Of a DNA stretch of 9,288 bases, positions 1 through 5,088 are shown piece after piece (positions within the stretch are counted from its first letter, which is position 1; each line of letters begins with the position of its first letter). This stretch comes from Prevotellaceae bacterium (lineage in GTDB: Bacteria; Bacteroidota; Bacteroidia; Bacteroidales; UBA932). The DNA is taken from assembly GCA_031289385.1 (NCBI GenBank), contig JAITPP010000280.1:1-9288 (forward strand), written 5' to 3'. The translations under genes and the position numbers were made by a program. Under the pieces are notes generated by a model. It saw nothing but the letters and a program-made list of their open reading frames with translations. It was not told the origin of the DNA and searched no databases.

Positions 1-2
1 CG

Positions 3-989
3 TCGGGCGCAACAACGTTAATGTTTGAGCCGAATGTAGATTTATCGTTTTCGCGAGGATTTACAAATTATTTTATTGATGGAAAACGCAAAAAAATGCT
101 GTCGAAAGACACTGCAAAATCCATAGGCGAAGAAATAGGAACAGTGAAATCGGTAAGCAAAAATTATTTTGTAATTGATACCGAAAAATCGCTGCAAAAT
201 GGCGATGGTATTTGTTTTTTCGATAATCAAAAAAAACTTTTGGGAACACGAATAAACAAAGTTGATGGTGAAAAAATTTTTGTTTTATCAACTGAAAATA
301 TCAAACAGGGCGAAAAAATATTCAGAAGTTACAACCGATTATTTGAAAAACTGATGGAACAAAAAACAGCATTTCGAACAATCGCTGCAACACTAACATT
401 TATAAGCGATGCAGAGAAAATAACTGTGCAGGCTGCGGATGAAGACAACACTTCTGTAACATTTGAAACAGCGCAAATTGGTGATATTGCTCAAAATGCA
501 GAATTATCTGTAAAAAATATAATACAAAATTTTTCGAAAAAAGGCGATAATATTTTTTCATTCAAAGTAAATATTTGTATGCCGCAAGCGCGATTTTATC
601 AAACATCTGTGATAAACGAATGGCGGCGAAAAATTGCAGAAATGTTAATAACAGAACGAGAAAAAAATTACGAAAAAAAAATATCGAAAATAAATAAAAA
701 CAACATTCCGTTTTACAAAAAAAATATTGATTACACCGCAAATATTGCAAACTCGTTATCGGCTAAATTCTACAACCGACATGGCGTGCAAGAGATGCAA
801 ACTGCTTTTGAAGTTGAAAAATCCGACAAAAATAAAATACTGATGTTCAACAAATACTGTATTCGGCACGAGTTAGGTTTGTGCAGGCAAGGGCAAAATG
901 AAGATTTATTTTTGCTCAACAACAAACAAAAATTACGCGCAACTTTTGATTGCAGCATTTGCGAAATGAAGATTATGAAATGTGAATAA
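3..989 (+). CDS. Peptidase U32 family protein, C-terminal part (5' end outside window)
   Basis: The reading frame is open from the window edge: six codons (S-G-A-T-T-L) precede the first ATG at 21, and that ATG falls inside conserved family sequence, so it is not the true start. The visible 328 residues match the C-terminal half of the large U32 (DUF3656-type) proteins of Bacteroidota. Seen directly: an FxPNVDLSFSRGFTNYF block at once, a 'SIGEEIG.V' stretch starting a beta-barrel-like region, a NGDG motif, and near the end a cysteine cluster C-x7-C (codons at 858 and 882) followed by C-x2-C (951 and 960), with another Cys next to the stop. In characterised U32 proteins (RlhA, TrhP) conserved cysteines support 5-hydroxycytidine or 5-hydroxyuridine formation in rRNA or tRNA. 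By analogy this may be an RNA-hydroxylation protein rather than a protease, but that is inference. Full-length relatives are roughly twice this size. No terminator is evident downstream. Confidence 0.85.
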   Translation, partial: SGATTLMFEPNVDLSFSRGFTNYFIDGKRKKMLSKDTAKSIGEEIGTVKSVSKNYFVIDTEKSLQNGDGICFFDNQKKLLGTRINKVDGEKIFVLSTENIKQGEKIFRSYNRLFEKLMEQKTAFRTIAATLTFISDAEKITVQAADEDNTSVTFETAQIGDIAQNAELSVKNIIQNFSKKGDNIFSFKVNICMPQARFYQTSVINEWRRKIAEMLITEREKNYEKKISKINKNNIPFYKKNIDYTANIANSLSAKFYNRHGVQEMQTAFEVEKSDKNKILMFNKYCIRHELGLCRQGQNEDLFLLNNKQKLRATFDCSICEMKIMKCE

Positions 990-1006
990 AAAAATCGCAA
1001 ACAAAA

Positions 1007-1016
1007 TTCTGCAGAA
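1007..1016. other. Perfect 10-bp palindrome TTCTGCAGAA
   Basis: This self-complementary decamer lies 18 nt after the U32 stop codon. It has no loop and no T-tract, so it is not a convincing terminator. It could be a protein-binding site or chance. Confidence 0.25.
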
Positions 1017-1040
1017 CAGTTGTGAGTTTGTAAATTGATA

Positions 1041-1103
1041 GTTGGTATTTAGTCGTTAGTATTTAGTCGTTGGTATTTAGTATTTAGTCATTAGTATTTT
1101 GTC
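1041..1103. repeat. Heptad array 1 (14-nt period, GTTGGTA/TTTAGTC)
   Basis: Nine consecutive 7-nt units in unbroken register: gttggta, tttagtc, gttagta, tttagtc, gttggta, tttagta, tttagtc, attagta, ttttgtc. The two unit types alternate for most of the array, giving a 14-nt higher-order period. The same 14-mer recurs once at 4502-4517 in another spacer. It lies between the U32 stop and the transporter promoter and has no coding potential. Confidence 0.85.
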
Positions 1104-1135
1104 GAAAATTAAAAATTTAAAAGCAAAAAGCAGCA

Positions 1136-1198
1136 AATAATCAATAATAAATAATCAATATAAAATAGTAAATAATCAATAATAAATAGAAAATATTT
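1136..1198. repeat. Heptad array 2 (AATAATC/AATAATA), abutting the transporter promoter
   Basis: Nine 7-nt units all begin AAT: aataatc, aataata, aataatc, aatataa, aatagta, aataatc, aataata, aatagaa, aatattt. A 19-nt perfect direct repeat (1135-1153 and 1170-1188) is offset by exactly 35 nt, five heptads. The array ends 3 nt before the -7 element at 1202, so it occupies the upstream promoter region. Confidence 0.7.
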
Positions 1199-1201
1199 CC
1201 T

Positions 1202-1209
1202 TACCTTTG
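1202..1209 (+). promoter_or_regulatory. Bacteroidota -7 promoter element (TACCTTTG) of the EamA transporter gene
   Basis: TACCTTTG matches the TAnnTTTG consensus of the Bacteroidota primary sigma factor exactly. No clear TTG/TTTG -33 box sits at the usual distance; that position is inside the AT-rich heptad array. Transcription would begin near 1215-1220. This puts the GTG at 1231 about a dozen nucleotides into the mRNA and leaves the upstream TTG (1207) inside the promoter itself. Confidence 0.65.
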
Positions 1210-1230
1210 CTAGGTTTTAACAAAAATAAA

Positions 1231-2121
1231 GTGGAGAGCAAAACAGTTTCATACAAAATTTATATACAGGTAATACTTGCTAACGTTTTTTGGGGATTTT
1301 CGTTTGTGTGGACTGATATTGTTCTTAAATCGGGAATTACGCCTATCACTCTTGTTTCGCTACGAATGATTTTTGCTACGGTTTTGCTTGGCGCGTGGGC
1401 AAAATATACGGGAAATCTGCAAAAAATAAAAATTAAACATCTGAAATATTTTTTAGGACTGGCAATGTGCGAGCCGTTTTTGTATTTTTTATGCGAAACT
1501 TACGGACAAACAATGGTTTCGCCAACGGTTACAAGCGTTATTGTTGCAACAATTCCTTTGTTTACGCCGATTGTCGGCTTTTTGGTTTTGAAAGAAAAAG
1601 TAGGTTGGGCAACTATTATCGGCATTGTTGTTTCTATGATTGGCGTTCTTGCCGTTGTTTTTGTGGGCAGCAACAATTTAAACGGACAGTTTACAGGCGC
1701 AATTTTGGTTTTCGGCGCGGTAATTGCTGCTCTCGGATACGCTGTTTTTGTGAAATATATAGTAGAACGTTATAATGCTACAACCCTTGTGTTTTATCAG
1801 AATTTTATCGGATTGCTTTATTTTATTCCTTGTTTTTTTATTATTGATTTTTCGCATGCAAGCGATATGAAATTTACCTTTGATGCTATTTCTGCAATTA
1901 TTCAACTTTCGGTGTTGGCATCGGTTATTGCATTTATTTTTTATTCGCATGCCATAAAAGCCATAGGAGTAACCAAAGCAGGCGTTTTCTGTTACATAAT
2001 TCCTGTTCTGACGGCATTGTTCGCCTTTTTTATGGTTGACGAGCGCCTTACAATAATTCAATGGCTTGGAATGGTAATAGTAATCTTAGGATTGTTTGTT
2101 TCGCAAATTAGTCGTAAATGA
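1231..2121 (+). CDS. EamA/DMT-superfamily transporter (RhaT/YdcZ-like inner-membrane permease)
   Basis: This is a ten-helix inner-membrane protein of the drug/metabolite transporter superfamily, built from two tandem EamA domains. Domain one runs from the first helix (VILANVFWGFSFVW) to about residue 145 and contains the typical RMIFATVLLG helix and the 'SVIVATIPLFTPI..FLVLKEK' helix pair. Domain two starts near residue 155 and repeats the pattern, ending with 'GVFCYIIPVLTALFAFFMVDER' and a last helix. I chose the GTG at 1231 (296 aa) over the in-frame TTG at 1207 because that TTG overlaps the -7 promoter box. Nothing needed for the fold lies between the two, and the region just before GTG is A-rich as usual for the phylum. 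Substrate unknown: family members export amino acids, metabolites or drugs. The gene appears monocistronic. Its last codons (gtcgtaa at 2111-2117) already resemble the heptad repeat that follows the stop. Confidence 0.9.
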   Translation: MESKTVSYKIYIQVILANVFWGFSFVWTDIVLKSGITPITLVSLRMIFATVLLGAWAKYTGNLQKIKIKHLKYFLGLAMCEPFLYFLCETYGQTMVSPTVTSVIVATIPLFTPIVGFLVLKEKVGWATIIGIVVSMIGVLAVVFVGSNNLNGQFTGAILVFGAVIAALGYAVFVKYIVERYNATTLVFYQNFIGLLYFIPCFFIIDFSHASDMKFTFDAISAIIQLSVLASVIAFIFYSHAIKAIGVTKAGVFCYIIPVLTALFAFFMVDERLTIIQWLGMVIVILGLFVSQISRK

Positions 2122-2126
2122 TTATA

Positions 2127-2231
2127 GTTGTAAGTTGTAAGTCGTAAGTTGTAAGTCGTAAGTCGTAAGTTGTAAGTCGTAAGTTGTAAGTTGTAAGTCG
2201 TAAGTTGTAAGTTGTAAGTCGTAAGTTGTAA
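2127..2231. repeat. Heptad array 3: 15 tandem copies of GTYGTAA
   Basis: Fifteen uninterrupted 7-nt units read gttgtaa or gtcgtaa, starting 6 nt after the transporter stop codon. Every unit fits GTYGTAA, with variation only T or C at position 3. The order is TTCTCCTCTTCTTCT, containing a repeated TTC (21-nt) higher-order pattern. Because 7 is not a multiple of 3, the embedded TAA places stops in all three plus-strand frames. Confidence 0.95.
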
Positions 2232-2254
2232 GTGTTTTTTGATTTGAAAATTAG

Positions 2255-2291
2255 CACGCAGATAACGCAGATATGACAGATTTACGCAGAT
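2255..2291. repeat. Short 9-nt array with ACGCAGAT core
   Basis: Four adjacent units: cacgcagat, aacgcagat, atgacagat, ttacgcagat (the last is 10 nt). Its composition differs from the flanking arrays, being richer in GC. It sits between heptad array 3 and the 17-nt array in the convergent spacer. Confidence 0.7.
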
Positions 2292-2305
2292 TTTTTTGTT
2301 TTAAA

Positions 2306-2445
2306 TCTTTATAACTTTACAAACTTTATAACTTCATAAACTTTATAACTTTACAATCTTTATAACTTTACAATCTTTATAACTTTACAAACTTTATAAC
2401 TTTACAAACTTTACAAACTTCACAAACTTTATAACTTTACAAACT
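2306..2445. repeat. 17-nt array (8+9 nt units, TTTATAACTTTACAAAC)
   Basis: About 140 nt of alternating 8- and 9-nt units (ataacttt / acaaacttt) with occasional variants (ataacttc, acaatcttt, acaaacttc). It is the same family as the array at 6476-6554, in opposite orientation. Positions 2375-2413 are perfectly identical over 39 nt to the reverse complement of 6481-6519. The array ends next to the 3' end of the tRNA gene. Confidence 0.9.
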
Positions 2446-2458
2446 CAAAAAAAATGAG
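2444..2458 (-). terminator. Weak terminator-like element after tRNA-Gly
   Basis: On the minus strand the 3' end of the tRNA is followed at once by a run of eight T (complement of 2447-2454), flanked by a 4-bp CTCA/TGAG inverted repeat. The tRNA fold plus the U-tract could stop transcription, but there is no proper GC-rich terminator stem. Confidence 0.3.
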
Positions 2459-2529
2459 CGGAAAACGAGGTTCGAACTCGCGACCTGCGGCTTGGGAAGC
2501 CGCCGCTCTGCCAACTGAGCTATTTCCGC
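2457..2529 (-). tRNA. tRNA-Gly (anticodon CCC)
   Basis: The minus strand folds into a complete 73-nt cloverleaf. The acceptor stem GCGGAAA/TTTCCGC is perfect. The D-stem is GCTC/GAGC, the anticodon stem GCGGC/GCCGC with loop TTCCCAA (anticodon CCC, reading GGG). A 5-nt variable region AGGTC follows, then the T-stem GCGAG/CTCGT with one G-T pair and loop TTCGAAC. The discriminator base is T (U73), as usual for bacterial glycine tRNAs. CCA is not encoded, so it must be added after transcription. The gene begins 16 nt downstream of the purQ stop on the same strand with no promoter in the gap, suggesting read-through from purQ and 5' processing by RNase P. Confidence 0.95.
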
Positions 2530-2545
2530 AATTAATCTGAATATT

Positions 2546-3250
2546 TTATGGTTTTTTTTGTTCTGTAATCATTTTCAGTATCGATTCAAATATCATCAAG
2601 CCGTCGGTGTTACCGAGATTTTCGTCGGCAGCACGCTCGGGATGAGGCATCATTCCGTAAACATTTTTTGTTGCATTGCAAATTCCTGCAATATTTTCGA
2701 GCGAGCCGTTGGGATTAAATTCTTCCGAAGTTTCTCCATTTTCGCTGCAATATCTGAAAATAATTTGTCCGTTATTATTCAATTCGGCAAGTGTTTGTTC
2801 ATCGGCAAAATAGCGTCCTTCGCCGTGCGCAATTGGAATTTTCAATGCTTTTTTCTTATCTAAAAAATGTGTGGGATAAGCGTTTTTTCCGTCGGGAAGA
2901 ATGTATGTGTTTTTGCATATAAATTTTTGATTATTGTTGTGCAGCAACGCGCCGGGCAATAACTGCGTTTCGCACAAAATCTGAAAACCGTTGCATACGC
3001 CAAACACAAATCCGCCGTTGTTTGCAAATTCTATTACTTTATTCATAATCGGCGAAAACCTTGCCAATGCGCCCGAACGCAAATAATCGCCGTACGAAAA
3101 CCCGCCCGGCAACAATATGCCATCAACATTTTGCAAATCGGTATCTTTGTGCCAAAGTTGTACAACTTCTTGGTTAAGAATATCGCGCATCACGTAAATC
3201 ATATCATGGTCGCAATTGGACCCGGGAAAAATAACTACACCAAATTTCAT
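2546..3250 (-). CDS. purQ: Phosphoribosylformylglycinamidine synthase subunit PurQ (glutaminase)
   Basis: A cytosolic class-I glutamine amidotransferase that releases ammonia from glutamine for FGAM synthesis, the fourth step of de novo purine biosynthesis, working with PurL and PurS. At 234 residues it has the usual PurQ length. Visible motifs: N-terminal GVVIFPGSNCDHD; LLPGGFSYGDYLRSGALA (47-64) forming the oxyanion region; the nucleophile elbow GVCNGFQ with catalytic Cys86; HGEGR (142-146); and MMPHPER with His203 and Glu205 completing the triad. All catalytic residues are present. The ATG follows a perfect -7 box by 17 nt and lacks a Shine-Dalgarno sequence. A separate PurQ implies the three-subunit (PurS/PurL/PurQ) enzyme, because organisms with the long single-chain PurL carry this domain at its C-terminus. 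tRNA-Gly follows immediately downstream. Confidence 0.96.
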   Translation of the reverse strand: MKFGVVIFPGSNCDHDMIYVMRDILNQEVVQLWHKDTDLQNVDGILLPGGFSYGDYLRSGALARFSPIMNKVIEFANNGGFVFGVCNGFQILCETQLLPGALLHNNNQKFICKNTYILPDGKNAYPTHFLDKKKALKIPIAHGEGRYFADEQTLAELNNNGQIIFRYCSENGETSEEFNPNGSLENIAGICNATKNVYGMMPHPERAADENLGNTDGLMIFESILKMITEQKKP

Positions 3251-3267
3251 ATCTGAAAATTTTTGCG

Positions 3268-3275
3268 CAAAGTTA
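3268..3275 (-). promoter_or_regulatory. Bacteroidota -7 promoter element (TAACTTTG) of purQ
   Basis: The minus strand reads TAACTTTG, an exact TAnnTTTG match, inside the 40-nt gap between the lipoprotein stop and the purQ start. The expected transcription start is about 10 nt before the purQ ATG. No -33 TTG is seen at the standard distance. It makes purQ-tRNA independently transcribed from the lipoprotein gene. Confidence 0.6.
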
Positions 3276-3290
3276 AGAAAAATATTGCGA

Positions 3291-4412
3291 TTATCGGTAA
3301 TGATATTTTCGTTCGAAATAATATTGGCGTGTGCGTTCGTTTTCGGAATTTATTTTATATGTTATTTTTTGTATCCAGTTACCGTTGTCATCGTTTTCGT
3401 ATGTGTATGCTTCTCCCGATTTTATTTGCCACCATTCGTCGGCAGCAGACAAGTCGCTACTTGTTTCTTCAACCGAAATTTCATCTGTTTCTGTTTCTTC
3501 GTCGTCTGTGTTTTCGGTTTCATCTGTAACGGTTTCTGCGGGTTCGTAGCGTTTTTTTTCGTAATTCAGATATTCGGTAAGATAGCCCGACACATCATAT
3601 ACGTATGTTGTTTTTTCATTTTCGTTGCCTGCTTCGTTGAATATCATTTTTTCGTAATAATCGCCTGATTTATCGTAGCCTGAATAACGTATTTGCTTAT
3701 CAAATATCAAAGTTTTGTTTTGATATTTATTTGAAGTGTAAAAAATTAAATTTTCATTATTATCATATACGTAATATTCTTTTTGCGCCAGCGAGCCTCC
3801 GCCCCAATATTTTTGCCGCTCGCTAAGCAAATTATCTTCGTACAAATGCACATATTTTAACGAAAGTGTGCCGTCGCTTTTATACCAGTCTTCGTCCATC
3901 AGCAAGCCCGAATCTTCGTAGTAGGAGTATTCGATTTTTTCTTTCAGTTTTTCGTCTTTTCCGAATTTTTCTTTGGCTGCGAGTTTGTTGTTTGCGTTGT
4001 AAGTATAAACAGTGCGTTCGGTTAAATCGTCGCCTTTAAAAATCTCTTCGGCAAGCAGTTGATGCGAATTGTTGTAGGTGATTTTTCGGCGACTTGTAAT
4101 TTTGTTGTCGGCAGTGTAATGAATTTCTTCGGTTAAAAAACCGTCGTTGTCAAAAACTTTCAGGAAGTCGTGTTGCTCCCAATTTTGCAGTTTTCCTTTT
4201 TCCATTCTCCCAAATTTTTCGAGACACCAATACAATCTTTGCCTCAGCGAATCGACAGAGCCGCTGATACGTTCTTTTTTCAAATCATTATCGACTGTTG
4301 CCGCTGCCGTTGCCGCCGTTTGATTTGATTCTTCTGAATTTTGTTTTTTACCGCCTCCGCAAGAGGCTAAAAATAAGCACGAAATAATCGTAACAAAAAC
4401 TATTTTTTTCAT
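3291..4412 (-). CDS. Hypothetical lipoprotein with YD/RHS-like beta-hairpin repeats and an acidic insert
   Basis: The N-terminus MKKIVFVTIISCLFLASC is a type II signal peptide with lipobox LASC. Cleavage before Cys18 would give a membrane-anchored lipoprotein. The mature protein starts GGGKKQN, then an Ala/Thr-rich linker (31-40). From about residue 85 to 290 it consists of imperfect ~25-30-residue repeats, each with 'E..xYxYxxxxxLxxE'-type strands and Asn/Asp-Gly-like turns, resembling the YD/RHS-like or YwqK-like repeat lipoproteins common in Bacteroidota. A strongly acidic Glu/Asp/Thr/Ser-rich segment (about 294-326) interrupts it before a closing hairpin (YTYENDDNGNWIQKITY) and an aromatic C-terminus. 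No catalytic motif is visible. The function is unknown; a structural or binding role at the cell surface or periplasm is only a guess. The export signal after Cys (GGGKK) is not a clear surface-export motif. It is transcribed alone from a -7 box at 4464-4471. Confidence 0.85.
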   Translation of the reverse strand: MKKIVFVTIISCLFLASCGGGKKQNSEESNQTAATAAATVDNDLKKERISGSVDSLRQRLYWCLEKFGRMEKGKLQNWEQHDFLKVFDNDGFLTEEIHYTADNKITSRRKITYNNSHQLLAEEIFKGDDLTERTVYTYNANNKLAAKEKFGKDEKLKEKIEYSYYEDSGLLMDEDWYKSDGTLSLKYVHLYEDNLLSERQKYWGGGSLAQKEYYVYDNNENLIFYTSNKYQNKTLIFDKQIRYSGYDKSGDYYEKMIFNEAGNENEKTTYVYDVSGYLTEYLNYEKKRYEPAETVTDETENTDDEETETDEISVEETSSDLSAADEWWQIKSGEAYTYENDDNGNWIQKITYKINSENERTRQYYFERKYHYR

Positions 4413-4425
4413 AAAAATTTAATTT

Positions 4426-4460
4426 TAATGATTAATGATTAGTTATTAATGATTAATATT
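4426..4460. repeat. Heptad array in the lipoprotein 5' leader (TAATGAT)
   Basis: Five 7-nt units on the plus strand: taatgat, taatgat, tagttat, taatgat, taatatt. On the minus (sense) strand this reads as ATCATTA/TTAATCA, the same family as the array at 4612-4709 in opposite orientation. It lies between the -7 element and the lipoprotein start, so it makes up most of the predicted 5' untranslated leader. Confidence 0.75.
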
Positions 4461-4463
4461 TTG

Positions 4464-4471
4464 CAAATATA
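4464..4471 (-). promoter_or_regulatory. Bacteroidota -7 promoter element (TATATTTG) of the lipoprotein gene
   Basis: The minus strand carries TATATTTG, an exact TAnnTTTG match, 51 nt upstream of the lipoprotein ATG. A TTTG lies upstream at 4484-4487, but only 12 nt away, too close for a standard -33 box. The mRNA leader would be about 45 nt and largely made of heptad repeats. Confidence 0.5.
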
Positions 4472-4500
4472 ATTATTTTAGTGCAAAGTGTTTAAAAGAT

Positions 4501-4562
4501 TTTGGTATTTAGTCGTTGGGCGTTTACGAATTAAGAATGAAGAGTTAAGAATGAAGAATTAT
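4501..4562. repeat. Mixed heptad tract (TTTGGTA/TTTAGTC copy, then GAATTAA/GAATGAA)
   Basis: The left part (tttggta, tttagtc, gttgggc) repeats the unit of the array at 1041-1103. After six spacer bases come five heptads: gaattaa, gaatgaa, gagttaa, gaatgaa, gaattat. A less regular tract of TAACTTCT-like words continues to about 4600. Confidence 0.65.
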
Positions 4563-4611
4563 GCTTAACTTCTTCTAACTTCTATAACTTCTTTACTTTT
4601 TTTGACTTTTA

Positions 4612-4709
4612 TTAATCATTAACCATTAATCACTAACCATTAACCATTAACCATTAATCATTAACCATTAATCACTAATCATTAATCACTAACCATTAAT
4701 CACTAACCA
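4612..4709. repeat. Heptad array 4: 14 tandem copies of YTAAYCA
   Basis: Fourteen perfectly phased 7-nt units (ttaatca, ttaacca, ctaacca, ctaatca). All fit YTAAYCA, so only positions 1 and 5 vary and only by T/C; all four combinations occur. The end shows a 14-nt higher-order repeat (ttaatca-ctaacca twice). The embedded TTAA gives stop codons on both strands. It is in inverted orientation to the leader array at 4426-4460, with an 11-bp exact complement (ttaatcattaa). Confidence 0.95.
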
Positions 4710-4714
4710 TTAAA

Positions 4715-4968
4715 ATGATTTTAAAATAGTTGTTCCAAATTTGTGAATTTATCTTAGCCATTATTTTCAAATTTCCCTTAGTAGCAAAGAAAATCACTCA
4801 TAAATTGCCCTTATTCCTTTATTTTTAGTATCTTAATAAGGAAAAAAAATGCTAAGAAAAATTTGATGTACTAAGGGTACTCACAAAAATAAGGGTAAAA
4901 AAAAGAACGAACATTTACAAAAATAATCCCTTAATTTTTTACACTCCACCCGAAAGTGTTGTAGTTTT
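4715..4968. other. Non-coding AT-rich spacer with interleaved inverted repeats
   Basis: I see no supported gene here. Three exact complementary pairs are present: tcttagc (4752-4758) with gctaaga (4851-4857); cccttagta (4775-4783) with tactaaggg (4869-4877); cccttatt (4808-4815) with aataaggg (4888-4895). A further ccctta lies at 4928-4933. The second and third pairs interleave (A-B-A'-B'), a pseudoknot-like order. This could be a structured RNA, a protein-binding region, or decayed sequence; no known RNA family is recognised. Confidence 0.35.
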
Positions 4969-5085
4969 TCAGAAACTTTCTAAATTAAACCCATATTTTA
5001 ACATCATTAAAACAAGGTTAGAGGTTTTTCCTAAAATAAAAAAAACAATAATCAATAATATTTCTACAATCCAAACTATATTCAT
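4969..5085 (-). CDS. Possible 38-residue single-helix membrane peptide
   Basis: An ATG three bases after the stop of the preceding small membrane gene opens a 38-codon frame: MNIVWIVEILLIIVFFILGK, then a short amphipathic tail ending NLESF. The first 19 residues would form one membrane helix followed by Lys. Position (same strand, immediate continuation of the cluster), hydrophobic composition and an A-rich pre-start stretch support translation. Against it: very short length, AT-rich sequence in which such frames arise by chance, and no recognised family. It could also be the surviving 5' end of a decayed gene. Nothing convincing follows it. Confidence 0.35.
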   Translation of the reverse strand: MNIVWIVEILLIIVFFILGKTSNLVLMMLKYGFNLESF

Positions 5086-5088
5086 TTT

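Noticed and set aside
1207..1230. TTG start for the transporter
   Set aside because: The codon overlaps the TACCTTTG promoter element, so it should lie upstream of the transcription start.
1678..2061. 127-codon minus-strand frame
   Set aside because: It lies wholly antisense to the EamA transporter, with Cys/Asn/Lys-rich composition typical of a shadow.
2127..2231. CRISPR-like array
   Set aside because: Units are 7 nt with no spacers, and no cas gene is present; it is a simple tandem repeat.
3216..3668. 150-codon plus-strand frame
   Set aside because: It is antisense to the lipoprotein and to the purQ start. It is rich in Phe, Cys and Val, as expected for a shadow frame, and has no family resemblance.
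4852..4914. 20-codon minus-strand hydrophobic frame (starts MFVLFF)
   Set aside because: It is very short and in an AT-rich spacer, and the nearby TATTTTTG box (4918-4925) is too close to the ATG to drive it.
4884..4925. Two TATTTTTG words matching the -7 consensus on the minus strand
   Set aside because: They are followed by no gene for over 400 nt, and such words are expected by chance in this composition.
4941..4959. Hairpin acact/agtgt as a terminator
   Set aside because: The stem has only 5 bp with a 9-nt loop, and no T-tract follows in the relevant direction.
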